From positions 1 through 49,463 of the forward strand of contig URJI01000008.1 of NCBI GenBank assembly GCA_900548215.1: 49,463 bases of DNA, given 5' to 3'. Of the stretch, positions 15,887-24,235 are shown in pieces. This stretch comes from an uncultured Coprococcus sp. Its GTDB lineage: Bacteria > Bacillota > Clostridia > Lachnospirales > Lachnospiraceae. The translations under genes and the position numbers were made by a program. The notes beneath the pieces were generated by a model. That model was not told where the DNA came from. It saw only the letters and a list, made by a program, of their open reading frames with translations, and did no database searches. The stretch's first letter is position 1. Each line of letters begins with the position of its first letter.

Positions 15887-16031
15887 ATAGGTACTAATGC
15901 AATAAAAACGTTGGAATTTTTGACTGAGATATCAGGCCGATACATAGAGATGGATTCGAATGAGTCGTCTGACAGGTCTGGTGATGTTGATTATTGGATA
16001 AAAAGAATAAGTGTATAAGGAGGATGCAACC

Positions 16032-17330
16032 GTGCTTGAGATAAAATCAAATGACGAGAGAACACCGGCAAGGATTCTTGTAATAGGTGTCGGCGGTGCA
16101 GGTAATAATGCTGTAAACAGAATGATTGATGAGAATGTTGAGGGAGTAGAACTTATTGCAATCAATACTGATAAGCAGGCTCTTTCACTCAGCAGAGCTA
16201 CAACAAAGATCCAGATTGGTGAGAAGCTCACAAAGGGTCTTGGTGCTGGTGCTAAGCCTGAGATCGGTGCAAGCGCAGTGGAGGAGAACAGAGAAGAGAT
16301 CGTGGATATCATCAAGGATGCCAACATGGTATTTGTAACATGTGGTATGGGTGGTGGTACAGGAACCGGAGCTGCTCCTGTAGTCGCTGAGATGGCAAGA
16401 AATCTTGGAATACTTACAGTAGGTGTTGTTACAAAGCCATTTGGTTTTGAGGGCAAGCCTCGTATGAGAAACGCAATAGAGGGTATATCAAGACTGAAGG
16501 AGAACGTTGATACACTTATTGTTATACCTAACGATAAGCTTCTTCAAATCTGTGACAAGAGGACAAGCATTCCTGACGCACTTAAGAAAGCGGATCAGGT
16601 GCTCCAGCAGGGTGTTCAGGGTGTAACAGATCTTATCAATAAGCCGGGTCTTATCAACCTTGATTTTGCTGATATACAGACAGTCATGAGAGACAAGGGT
16701 ATCGCTCATATCGGTATCGGTTCAGCAAGTGGAGAGAACAAGGCTGTTGACGCTATCAAGGAGGCTATGGATTCACCACTTCTTGAGACAACAGTTTCAG
16801 GTGCTACAGATATCATCGTCAACTTCTCAGGTAATATCGGTATCGTTGAAGCATACGATGCAGTTACATACCTCACAGAGCAGGCTGGAGATGGTGTGAA
16901 TATCATATTTGGTACAGTTGACAATGACAACATGGGTGAGGATATCAGCATCACTATCATTGCAACAGGACTTGAGAGATCAGGTGAGAGCGATGTGACA
17001 TCAAGATATGCTGGCACAGCTTCTCCTATGGGAACTATGACTACACCAAAGCCGTCAGTTACAACTGCTACGCCAGCAGCTGACAGCAGCAGAACAGCAA
17101 CTTATGCAGGACAGAGCCTTGGCACACACAGCACAGCAGCACAGCCAAGCAGACCTTCATTCCTTAACAATACTACACCTGCAGCAGAGCCTGCGGTTAA
17201 GCCTGCATTTACAACTCCTGTAACAGCAGCAACACAGACTCCTGTTACAAGTACACCGGTTGAGACATCACATGTGTCAAGACCTAAGACAGAGAGCATA
17301 AAGATTCCTGATTTCCTGAAGAAGAGATAA
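16032..17330 (+). CDS. ftsZ: Cell division GTPase FtsZ
   Basis: The tubulin homologue that forms the Z-ring. The N-terminal GTPase domain shows VIGVGGAGNNAVNRM, the tubulin signature GMGGGTGTGAAPVVA (about residues 104-118) and a synergy-loop NLDFADIQTVMRDKG. The C-terminal domain is followed by a Thr/Ala/Pro-rich linker of about 100 residues and the conserved tail peptide IKIPDFLKKR that binds FtsA, SepF or EzrA. GTG 16032 is chosen because AAGGAGG at 16017-16023 precedes it by eight bases; an upstream GTG at 16011 lies before this site. It is the last gene of the cluster; ftsA is not adjacent. Confidence 0.97.
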   Translation: MLEIKSNDERTPARILVIGVGGAGNNAVNRMIDENVEGVELIAINTDKQALSLSRATTKIQIGEKLTKGLGAGAKPEIGASAVEENREEIVDIIKDANMVFVTCGMGGGTGTGAAPVVAEMARNLGILTVGVVTKPFGFEGKPRMRNAIEGISRLKENVDTLIVIPNDKLLQICDKRTSIPDALKKADQVLQQGVQGVTDLINKPGLINLDFADIQTVMRDKGIAHIGIGSASGENKAVDAIKEAMDSPLLETTVSGATDIIVNFSGNIGIVEAYDAVTYLTEQAGDGVNIIFGTVDNDNMGEDISITIIATGLERSGESDVTSRYAGTASPMGTMTTPKPSVTTATPAADSSRTATYAGQSLGTHSTAAQPSRPSFLNNTTPAAEPAVKPAFTTPVTAATQTPVTSTPVETSHVSRPKTESIKIPDFLKKR

Positions 17331-17370
17331 TCTTATCAGGACAGACAGATCAGATATATGCAAGTATGTA

Positions 17371-17402
17371 ACGGATAATTTCGTGAGAAATTATCCGTTT
17401 TT
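17371..17402 (+). terminator. Rho-independent terminator of ftsZ
   Basis: ACGGATAATTTC, loop GTGA, GAAATTATCCGT, then TTTTTC: a perfect 12-bp stem and a T-run. It marks the end of the division cluster. Confidence 0.9.
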
Positions 17403-17488
17403 CTTAATCTATAGCAAGGATTTGAAATGTTTAATTTGAAAAGCTTGATGTTTAACGGGCAGATGTCCGGATAAAGGAGGGTGATCAT

Positions 17489-19018
17489 ATGTTTTATCTG
17501 GCAGGCAGAGAGGAGATGCAGAATATAGACAGACTTACCATAGAAGAGGATGGAATTCCGGGTATTTTGCTGATGGAGAGGGCAGCCATATCGATTCTTG
17601 AAGAAATAAATTCAAGATTGAAACAGGGTTCTGATGGTGATGGCAGGAACGTATCTGGTGAGAAGAACAGACCGCTCGCATGTCTTGTTGTGGTTGAGGG
17701 CGGCAATAATGGCGGAGACGGTCTGGCTCTTGCCAGACTTTTACACCAGCAGGGTGAACAGGTTCAGGTATGTTATATAAATGGACTTAAAAGGGTAAGT
17801 GAAAGCTTTGAGACACAGCTTGAGATTGTGAAAAAACTCGGGATAGATATATTAGACACAATCCCGCATGAAGCCTATGATGTGGTAGTGGATGGAATAT
17901 TTGGAGTCGGTCTTAAGAGGGAGATAGTTGGTGTGTGGAAGGACACCATAGATATTATGAATTCTATGGCTGGTTTTAAGATTGCGATAGATCTTCCTTC
18001 CGGAGTTGATGCTTCCACCGGACAGATACTTGAAACCGCATTCCGGGCTGATCTCACAGTTACATTTGGTCTTTATAAAAGAGGCCTTATGCTTTATCCT
18101 GGCTGTGACATGGCGGGAACTGTGGTGGTAAGAGACATAGGATTCTCTAAAGAAGCCATAGATAAGGTGGCGCCAGTAGCGTATACTTATGACACATCAG
18201 ATATGACAAGGCTGCCAGCCAGGGTGAACAGTTCAAATAAGGGAACATATGGGCGAGTGGCAGTCATAGCGGGAAGCAGGGATATGTCGGGAGCAGCTTC
18301 CTACGCAGCTGAGGCTGTGTACAGAGTGGGTGCCGGACTTGTTAAGGTCTACACTCATACTTATAACAGAAACGTCATAGGGTGTACTGTTCCTGAGGCT
18401 GTGCTTATGTTTTATGATGATGAGGAAAGCGCTGTTTGCTGCGCCGAGGATGCATTAAACTGGGCAGATGTGATACTGATAGGTCCTGGCCTTGGAAGAA
18501 GCCCGGAGGCTTGTGCTATGGTAAAAATCATAGTTAACAGGGCTGAGCAGCCGGTGGTTGTTGATGCGGATGCGTTAAATATCATATCCTGTGATCTGGA
18601 TATTTTAAGAGATCACAGAGGACCGGTGATCATAACGCCACACATGGGTGAGATGGCACGTCTTACAGGTATGGCCATAACAGATATAAAAAAGAATATT
18701 TTAAAGGTGTGCAAAGACTTCGCTATGGAGTATAATATCATAGATGTGCTTAAGGATGCGCGAACCACCGTGAGCAGTGGTGATAAAGTATACATAAACA
18801 CCTCTGGCAACAATGGAATGTCCACGGCGGGAGCTGGGGATATTCTGGCGGGCATAATTGCGGGGCTGATTGCAACAGGACTTATGCCGGAGGATGCTGC
18901 ACCGCTTGGAGTGTATATACATGGACTTGCGGGTGATGCTGCAGCCGGGTACAGAGGAAAAACAGGGATGATAGCCCGAGATATAGTTGATGCCATACCT
19001 CAGGTGATCCGGGATTAA
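17489..19018 (+). CDS. nnr: Bifunctional NAD(P)H-hydrate epimerase/ADP-dependent dehydratase
   Basis: Repairs damaged nicotinamide cofactors: the N-terminal YjeF_N domain epimerises R- to S-NAD(P)HX and the C-terminal YjeF_C/ribokinase-like domain dehydrates the S form with ADP. N-terminal features are MQNIDRLTIEEDGIPGILLMERA, VVVEGGNNGGDGLALARLL and DGIFGVGLKR. C-terminal features are GTYGRVAVIAGSRDMSGAA, VVDADALNII, ITPHMGEMARLTG and STAGAGDILAGIIAGLIA with the catalytic Asp. At 509 residues it is normal for the fusion. ATG 17489 follows AAGGAGGGTG. It lies 13 bases before alr, a common pairing in Firmicutes. Confidence 0.95.
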   Translation: MFYLAGREEMQNIDRLTIEEDGIPGILLMERAAISILEEINSRLKQGSDGDGRNVSGEKNRPLACLVVVEGGNNGGDGLALARLLHQQGEQVQVCYINGLKRVSESFETQLEIVKKLGIDILDTIPHEAYDVVVDGIFGVGLKREIVGVWKDTIDIMNSMAGFKIAIDLPSGVDASTGQILETAFRADLTVTFGLYKRGLMLYPGCDMAGTVVVRDIGFSKEAIDKVAPVAYTYDTSDMTRLPARVNSSNKGTYGRVAVIAGSRDMSGAASYAAEAVYRVGAGLVKVYTHTYNRNVIGCTVPEAVLMFYDDEESAVCCAEDALNWADVILIGPGLGRSPEACAMVKIIVNRAEQPVVVDADALNIISCDLDILRDHRGPVIITPHMGEMARLTGMAITDIKKNILKVCKDFAMEYNIIDVLKDARTTVSSGDKVYINTSGNNGMSTAGAGDILAGIIAGLIATGLMPEDAAPLGVYIHGLAGDAAAGYRGKTGMIARDIVDAIPQVIRD

Positions 19019-19031
19019 AAGGAGCATGAAT

Positions 19032-20195
19032 ATGAGCAGCTTTAACAGAATACAGGCAGTAATAAATCTTGACAATATAAGACATAACGTGTCTGCCATG
19101 AAATCTCTTGTGGATGAGAACAAAAAGATGCTGGCGGTCATAAAGGCGGATGCATATGGACATGGAGCCGTTGAAGTTGGCAGGGCACTAGACGATATGG
19201 CTGACTATTATGCAGTGGCATTTCTCGATGAGGGAATAGAGCTCAGAAAGGCGGGAATAGATAAGCCGATACTGATACTTGGATACACAGATCCGTCGGA
19301 TTACATGGATCTCATGAGATGGGATATACGTCCTGCCATGTATGATGTGGATGAGGCGCAGCAGTTGTCTGATGATGCGGTCAGCATGGGCAAGCGTGCG
19401 AAGATACACATAAAGGTGGATACAGGAATGGGCAGGATTGGCTTCACCTGCGATGATGCTGGTGTCAATAATATCGAGAAGATATGGAAGATGCCGGGCA
19501 TAGAGATAGAGGGAATATTTACCCATTATGCGAAAGCTGATGAGTATGACAAGACTGCAGCGAATGGTCAGCTTGAAAAATTCAGATGGATAAATGACAG
19601 GCTCGCCGAGATAGGAATCCACATACCGGTCAGACATATATCAAACAGTGCCGGAATAATGGAGATGGACAATTCCGATTTTGACATGGTGAGGTCTGGA
19701 ATAGTGACATATGGTCTGTATCCATCGGAAGAGGTTGACAAAGGCATAGCGGATCTGAGGCCGGCAATGAGTCTTACGTCCAAAGTCATATTTGTCAAGG
19801 ATGTAAAAGCTGGAACAGGCATTGGATATGGATGGTCATACATTGCGGATCACGATATAAAAGTAGCCACAGTGTCTGCCGGTTATGCTGATGGATATCC
19901 GAGAGCACAGTCCAATAAAGGACGAGTAATCATACATGGACAATATGCACCGATCATTGGAAGAGTGTGTATGGATCAGTTCATGGTTGACGTAAGCCAT
20001 ATAGATGGTGTAAAAGTAAGAGATGACGTCATTCTCATAGGAAGAGATGGCGACAAGGAGATAAGTGTTGAGGAGGTCGCTGAACCTGCCAACAGTTTCA
20101 ATTATGAGCTTGTGTGCAACATAGGCAGGCGTGTTCCAAGAGTGTATATAAGAGATGGCAAGATCACGGGTGAGGTAAATTATCTTCTCGATTAG
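19032..20195 (+). CDS. alr: Alanine racemase
   Basis: A PLP enzyme that makes D-alanine for peptidoglycan. The PLP lysine is Lys38 in AVIKADAYGHG. The substrate-binding region reads KVDTGMGRIGF and HISNSAGIME. The C-terminal beta domain contains GIGYGWSY and VSAGYADGYPRAQSNKG, with the family's catalytic Tyr region, and VCMDQFMVDV. At 387 residues it has family length. ATG 19032 is eight bases from AAAAGGAG; ATG 19026 is too close. It is co-transcribed with nnr and probably with the downstream mazF, as in B. subtilis where alr precedes ndoAI-ndoA. Confidence 0.96.
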   Translation: MSSFNRIQAVINLDNIRHNVSAMKSLVDENKKMLAVIKADAYGHGAVEVGRALDDMADYYAVAFLDEGIELRKAGIDKPILILGYTDPSDYMDLMRWDIRPAMYDVDEAQQLSDDAVSMGKRAKIHIKVDTGMGRIGFTCDDAGVNNIEKIWKMPGIEIEGIFTHYAKADEYDKTAANGQLEKFRWINDRLAEIGIHIPVRHISNSAGIMEMDNSDFDMVRSGIVTYGLYPSEEVDKGIADLRPAMSLTSKVIFVKDVKAGTGIGYGWSYIADHDIKVATVSAGYADGYPRAQSNKGRVIIHGQYAPIIGRVCMDQFMVDVSHIDGVKVRDDVILIGRDGDKEISVEEVAEPANSFNYELVCNIGRRVPRVYIRDGKITGEVNYLLD

Positions 20196-20241
20196 CGAAT
20201 AAGTCAGTCTGATACTGGAAATACTTTTTTTAGAGAGTAAT

Positions 20242-20291
20242 ACATATTATGAGCCAGCAGAACATTTCATGTCAGCCATGGCATATTATGT
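20242..20291 (+). other. Imperfect hairpin in the alr-mazF gap
   Basis: ACATATTAT...GCCA pairs with TGGCATATTATGT, giving about 12 pairs with a two-base bulge and one mismatch around a 22-base loop. There is no T-run. It lies where an antitoxin gene would be expected, and no reading frame longer than 15 codons is present there. Confidence 0.4.
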
Positions 20292-20332
20292 ATTAAACCA
20301 CATTTATAAAAGTATTTATGGGGTGAATGAAT

Positions 20333-20677
20333 TTGGTGATCAGACGTGGGGATATTTATTATGCGGATTTAAGACCCGTTGTTGGATCAGAACAGGGCGG
20401 TATCAGACCTGTTATAGTGGTACAGAATGAGGCGGGGAACAAGCATAGTTCAACTGTTATAATTGCAGCTATAACGAGTAAGATGAAGAGACCAAAACTC
20501 CCAACGCATATCATGCTCGATTCGTCGAGATGTGATATAGCAAGGGATTCTGTCATATTGCTTGAACAACTTAGGACAATAGATAAACAGCGCCTTAAAG
20601 AGAAGGTGTGTCATGTAGACAATGATACACTCTGCAGAGTGAATGAGGCGCTAAAAATAAGCCTTGAGCTTGCATAA
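20333..20677 (+). CDS. mazF: MazF/EndoA-family endoribonuclease toxin
   Basis: A 114-residue sequence-specific mRNA interferase. It closely resembles B. subtilis NdoA: RRGDIYYADLRPVVGSEQGGIRPVIVVQN at the start (key residues Arg in GxRP and Ser/Thr in STVIIAAITSK), then LPTHIMLD and RDSVILLEQLRTIDKQRL. The start is probably TTG 20333 (reads MVIRRGD, eight bases after GGGGTGA), because ATG 20327 lies only two bases from that site. In B. subtilis the antitoxin NdoAI lies immediately upstream; here the 137 bases after alr contain no antitoxin frame. The toxin is probably chromosomal and old, not recently acquired. Confidence 0.93.
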   Translation: MVIRRGDIYYADLRPVVGSEQGGIRPVIVVQNEAGNKHSSTVIIAAITSKMKRPKLPTHIMLDSSRCDIARDSVILLEQLRTIDKQRLKEKVCHVDNDTLCRVNEALKISLELA

Positions 20678-20706
20678 ATAGTATATGAGGTGATTAAGAC
20701 TAAAAA

Positions 20707-21507
20707 ATGAAGATTTTTAACAGGAAAGCAGAAGAGGAGAAGGTAGAGGAAGAGATTATCTCTATGGTGAATGAGGGAAATGAACAGGGACTTATAGAGG
20801 ACTCGGAGGCTCAGTTCATTACCAATATCTTTGAGTTTACAGATAAGGAGAGCCGGGATGTCATGACTGCGAGATTAAATGTCATGGCTATAGACAAGGA
20901 CACTGACCCTGATGAGGTTATGACTGTCATGATTGAGAATAACTATTCAAGATATCCTGTGTATGACAGTGATCTTGATAATATAGTTGGGATAATATAT
21001 TTCAAAGATTTTGTTAAGGCTTACCTTAAGGATAAGAAGACGCCACTTTCGGATATTATGGTTGAGGCAACATTCGTACACCCTACATACAATATTGCCA
21101 AGCTGTTTCGCAGGATGCAGACAGCCAAGATACATATGGTTATAGTGGTGGATGAATACGGCCAGACTGAGGGAATTGTCACTATGGAGGACATTCTGGA
21201 AGAGATAGTCGGCAACATCCTGGATGAGTATGATGATGCCAGTGATGATATAAAGAAACGAGGAGACGTATATATAGTCAGCGGAAAAGCAGAACTTGAT
21301 GAAGTTGGTGACGTTCTGGGAATAGAATTTCCGGATGAAGATTTCCAGACTTTGAACGGGTTTCTGCTGTTTGAGCTAGGCAGACTTCCATATGCTGATG
21401 AGGAGATAGAGATCGTCTATAAGAATTATAAGTTTAAATCGTTGTCGGTTAGCAACAATATGATAGAAGAGGTGAAGATCACAAAGGTTGAAAAAACGCA
21501 GCAATAG
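20707..21507 (+). CDS. CBS-domain protein of the CorC/hemolysin C family
   Basis: A 266-residue cytosolic protein. A short leader (GNEQGLIEDSEAQFITNIFEF) is followed by two CBS domains (SRDVMTARLNVMAIDKDT and VEATFVHPTYNIAKLFRRMQ, ending DEYGQTEGIVTMEDILEEIVG) and a C-terminal CorC_HlyC domain (VYIVSGKAELDEVGDVLGIEF, TLNGFLLFELGRLP). The membrane DUF21 domain of larger relatives is absent, as in CorC itself. Such proteins modulate magnesium/cobalt efflux and bind adenine nucleotides; the function here is inference. ATG 20707 is forced by a TAA two codons upstream. It follows mazF by 29 bases. Confidence 0.85.
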   Translation: MKIFNRKAEEEKVEEEIISMVNEGNEQGLIEDSEAQFITNIFEFTDKESRDVMTARLNVMAIDKDTDPDEVMTVMIENNYSRYPVYDSDLDNIVGIIYFKDFVKAYLKDKKTPLSDIMVEATFVHPTYNIAKLFRRMQTAKIHMVIVVDEYGQTEGIVTMEDILEEIVGNILDEYDDASDDIKKRGDVYIVSGKAELDEVGDVLGIEFPDEDFQTLNGFLLFELGRLPYADEEIEIVYKNYKFKSLSVSNNMIEEVKITKVEKTQQ

Positions 21508-21516
21508 TGTTAATAT
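21488..21516 (+). promoter_or_regulatory. Sigma-A promoter of yebC
   Basis: TTGAAA at 21488-21493, a 17-base spacer and TAATAT at 21511-21516. It overlaps the end of the CBS gene and lies about 45 bases before the yebC start. Confidence 0.6.
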
Positions 21517-21561
21517 ACTTAACTAGTAATTAAGAGATACATAATATAAGGAGAATTAACG

Positions 21562-22311
21562 ATGTCAGGACATTCAAAATTTGCGAACATCAAGCACAAG
21601 AAGGAAAAAAACGATGCAGCAAAGGGTAAGATCTTCACAATCATTGGTAAGGAGATCGTAGTAGCAGTAAAAGAAGGCGGAGCAAATCCTGAGAACAACA
21701 GTAAGCTACGTGATGTAATTGCCAAGGCAAAGGCGAACAACATGCCTAACGATACTATTAAGCGTGGTATCGAGAGAGCAGCAGGAGATGCCAATTCAGT
21801 AAATTACGTAGTGAATACATATGAAGGCTACGGTCCGAGTGGTACCGCCATCATAGTAGACACTCTTACAGACAACAAGAACAGAACAGCAGCCAATGTC
21901 CGTAACTGCTTCACAAAGGGTGGCGGTAATGTAGGAACAACAGGCTGTGTATCATATATGTTTGATCACAAGGGACAGATCATCATTGCAAAGGAAGACT
22001 GTGATATGGATGCAGACGACCTCATGATGATGGCACTGGATGCAGGAGCTGAGGATTTCTCAGACGAGGATGACAGCTACGAGATCATCACAGCACCTGA
22101 GGATTTCTCACAGGTAAGAGAGAGCCTTGAGAAGGAAGGAATAAAGATGGTTGAGGCTGAGCTCACAATGATACCTCAGAACTATGTTGATATAGACGAT
22201 CCTGAGGTTGTCAAGAAGTTCACAAGGATTATAGATATGCTTGAGGAGGACGATGACGTTCAGGCGGTATATCACAATGCAAATCTTCCAGAAGAGGACG
22301 ATGAGGACTGA
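21562..22311 (+). CDS. yebC: YebC/PmpR-family regulator or translation factor
   Basis: A 249-residue three-domain protein of the TACO1/YebC family. The N-terminus SGHSKFANIKHKKEKNDAAKG is the family signature (usually SGHSKWxxIKHKK; here Phe replaces Trp). The middle has PNDTIKRGIERAAGD and YEGYGPSGTAIIVDTLTDNKNRTAANVR, then KGGGNVGTTGCVSYMF, with an acidic C-terminus. The family has members described as transcription regulators and, more recently, as factors that help ribosomes through polyproline stretches. ATG 21562 follows AAGGAG. It stands alone with its own promoter. Confidence 0.95.
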   Translation: MSGHSKFANIKHKKEKNDAAKGKIFTIIGKEIVVAVKEGGANPENNSKLRDVIAKAKANNMPNDTIKRGIERAAGDANSVNYVVNTYEGYGPSGTAIIVDTLTDNKNRTAANVRNCFTKGGGNVGTTGCVSYMFDHKGQIIIAKEDCDMDADDLMMMALDAGAEDFSDEDDSYEIITAPEDFSQVRESLEKEGIKMVEAELTMIPQNYVDIDDPEVVKKFTRIIDMLEEDDDVQAVYHNANLPEEDDED

Positions 22312-22390
22312 TATATAATTGCAGGGGATATGATAACATTGATAACAGACAATTAATCAGATGATCAGCGCCATTGCAGCATAGTTTGAA

Positions 22391-22435
22391 ATAGAACTTC
22401 CGCACCTTATATATGGTGTGGAAGTTCTATTTGAG
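22391..22435 (+). terminator. Strong hairpin after yebC
   Basis: ATAGAACTTCCGCACC pairs perfectly with GGTGTGGAAGTTCTAT around an eight-base loop (22391-22430, one G-T pair). The following TTGAGT is a poor T-run, so it may act as a weak terminator or a 3'-end stabiliser. Confidence 0.6.
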
Positions 22436-22498
22436 TGATGACGACAGGAGTGGTAGCTGTGTCTGTTATATACGGAATGAGTATTGTTAGGAGAAGAG

Positions 22499-24235
22499 AT
22501 GAAAGGAATACTTAGATATCTTAAGGACTATAAGAAAGAGTCTGTACTTGCCCCGCTTTTTAAGATGCTGGAGGCAACATTTGAATTGCTTATCCCGATC
22601 GTCATGGCGAATGTAATTGATGTGGGTATAGCAGGACGGGACATCAGCTATGTTGTGAAGATGTGTCTCATCATGATACTTTTGGGAATTATCGGTCTGG
22701 TGTGTTCTATCACCGCCCAGTACTTTTCAGCCAAGGCTGCAACAGGATTTGGAACAGCACTTCGAAACGATCTGTTCAGGCATATCACATCACTTTCTTA
22801 CACGGAGATAGACAGTATAGGAACATCAACATTGCTAACCAGAATGACCAGTGACACGAATCAGGTACAGACAGGAGTCAACATGGTACTCAGACTGTTC
22901 CTCCGTTCGCCGTTCATAGTTTTCGGTGCCATGGTCATGTCGTTTACCATAGATGTGAAATCTGCGATGACATTTGTAGTCACTATACCTGCGCTTTCTT
23001 TAGTAGTTTTCGGTGTCATGGCACTCAGCATTCCGTTGTTTAAAAAGGTTCAGAACAGATTGGACAAAGTTACTCTGCTCACCCGTGAGGGGCTTGAAGG
23101 TGCAAGAGTTATAAGGGCCTTCAACAGACAGAACAAGGAATTTGAAGAGTTTGACAAGTCCACAGATGACCTGATGAAGTTCCAGCTCCTTGCAGGACGT
23201 ATATCAGCGTTTATGAATCCTGTAACTTACGTGATAATCAATCTTTCAACTGCAGCTATCATCTGGATTGCAGCGGGACAGGCAGATGCAGGAATAATCA
23301 CACAGGGTAAGGTCGTAGCCCTTGTCAACTATATGTCGCAGATACTGGTTGAGCTCATCAAGCTTGCCAACCTCATCGTGACCATAACCAAGGCTGTTGC
23401 CTGTGCCAAGAGAATAAATGCGGTCATGGATCAGCAGCCATCCATAACGGATGGATCAGGCAAGGCAGCAGGATCACCGGCAAATGCGGTAAAGGTAAGC
23501 TTCAGGGATGCAAATCTCAGATATGCCGGGGCCGGAGCAGATTCCCTGTCAGATATAACATTTGACGTGGCACCGGGCGAAACTGTGGGAATCATAGGCG
23601 GTACTGGATCAGGCAAGAGTTCCCTGGTCAACATGATACCGAGATTCTATGATGCGAGTCAGGGAAGTGTGTGCATAGACGGTGTTGACGTAAAGGACTA
23701 CACCCTGGACGAGCTCAGGCATAAGGTCGGAGTGGTACCGCAGAAGGCTGTGCTGTTCGCCGGAACCATAGCAGACAATATCAGATGGGGCAAGCAGGAT
23801 GCGACTGAAGCAGAGATAGACGATGCGCTTGAGATAGCCCAGGCCAAGGAGTTCGTGGATGGCAAGGAGAATGGAATAAACTTCAAGATCACCCAGGGGG
23901 GCAAGAACCTGTCGGGTGGACAGAAGCAGAGGCTTACCATAGCCAGAGCGGTCGTCAGAAAGCCTGAGATACTGATACTGGATGACAGTGCATCGGCGCT
24001 TGACTTTGCAACTGATGCGGCTCTCAGAAAAGCAATCAGGGAGAAGACAAAGGGCATGACTGTATTCCTTGTGTCACAGAGAGCGTCGACCATCATGAAT
24101 TCGGATAAGATCATCGTCATGGATGATGGTCAGATAGCCGGGATAGGAACCCATCGGCAGCTGCTTTCTAACTGTGAGGTGTACAGGGAGATATGTCAGT
24201 CACAGCTTTCGGAGGAGGAACTGGCTCATGAGTAA
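22499..24235 (+). CDS. ABC exporter subunit with degenerate ATP site
   Basis: A half-transporter of 578 residues: six membrane helices (about 1-310), then a nucleotide-binding domain. Walker A is IIGGTGSGKSSL, the signature is LSGGQKQRLTIARA, and Walker B reads ILILDDSASALDF, with Asp in place of the catalytic Glu. The switch His is replaced (LVSQRAS). This is the TM287/BmrC-type partner of a heterodimeric type IV exporter. ATG 22499 is chosen over TTG 22484 because AGGAGAAGAG precedes it. The stop overlaps the start of the partner gene. Substrate unknown; multidrug-like efflux is the usual annotation. Confidence 0.92.
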   Translation: MKGILRYLKDYKKESVLAPLFKMLEATFELLIPIVMANVIDVGIAGRDISYVVKMCLIMILLGIIGLVCSITAQYFSAKAATGFGTALRNDLFRHITSLSYTEIDSIGTSTLLTRMTSDTNQVQTGVNMVLRLFLRSPFIVFGAMVMSFTIDVKSAMTFVVTIPALSLVVFGVMALSIPLFKKVQNRLDKVTLLTREGLEGARVIRAFNRQNKEFEEFDKSTDDLMKFQLLAGRISAFMNPVTYVIINLSTAAIIWIAAGQADAGIITQGKVVALVNYMSQILVELIKLANLIVTITKAVACAKRINAVMDQQPSITDGSGKAAGSPANAVKVSFRDANLRYAGAGADSLSDITFDVAPGETVGIIGGTGSGKSSLVNMIPRFYDASQGSVCIDGVDVKDYTLDELRHKVGVVPQKAVLFAGTIADNIRWGKQDATEAEIDDALEIAQAKEFVDGKENGINFKITQGGKNLSGGQKQRLTIARAVVRKPEILILDDSASALDFATDAALRKAIREKTKGMTVFLVSQRASTIMNSDKIIVMDDGQIAGIGTHRQLLSNCEVYREICQSQLSEEELAHE

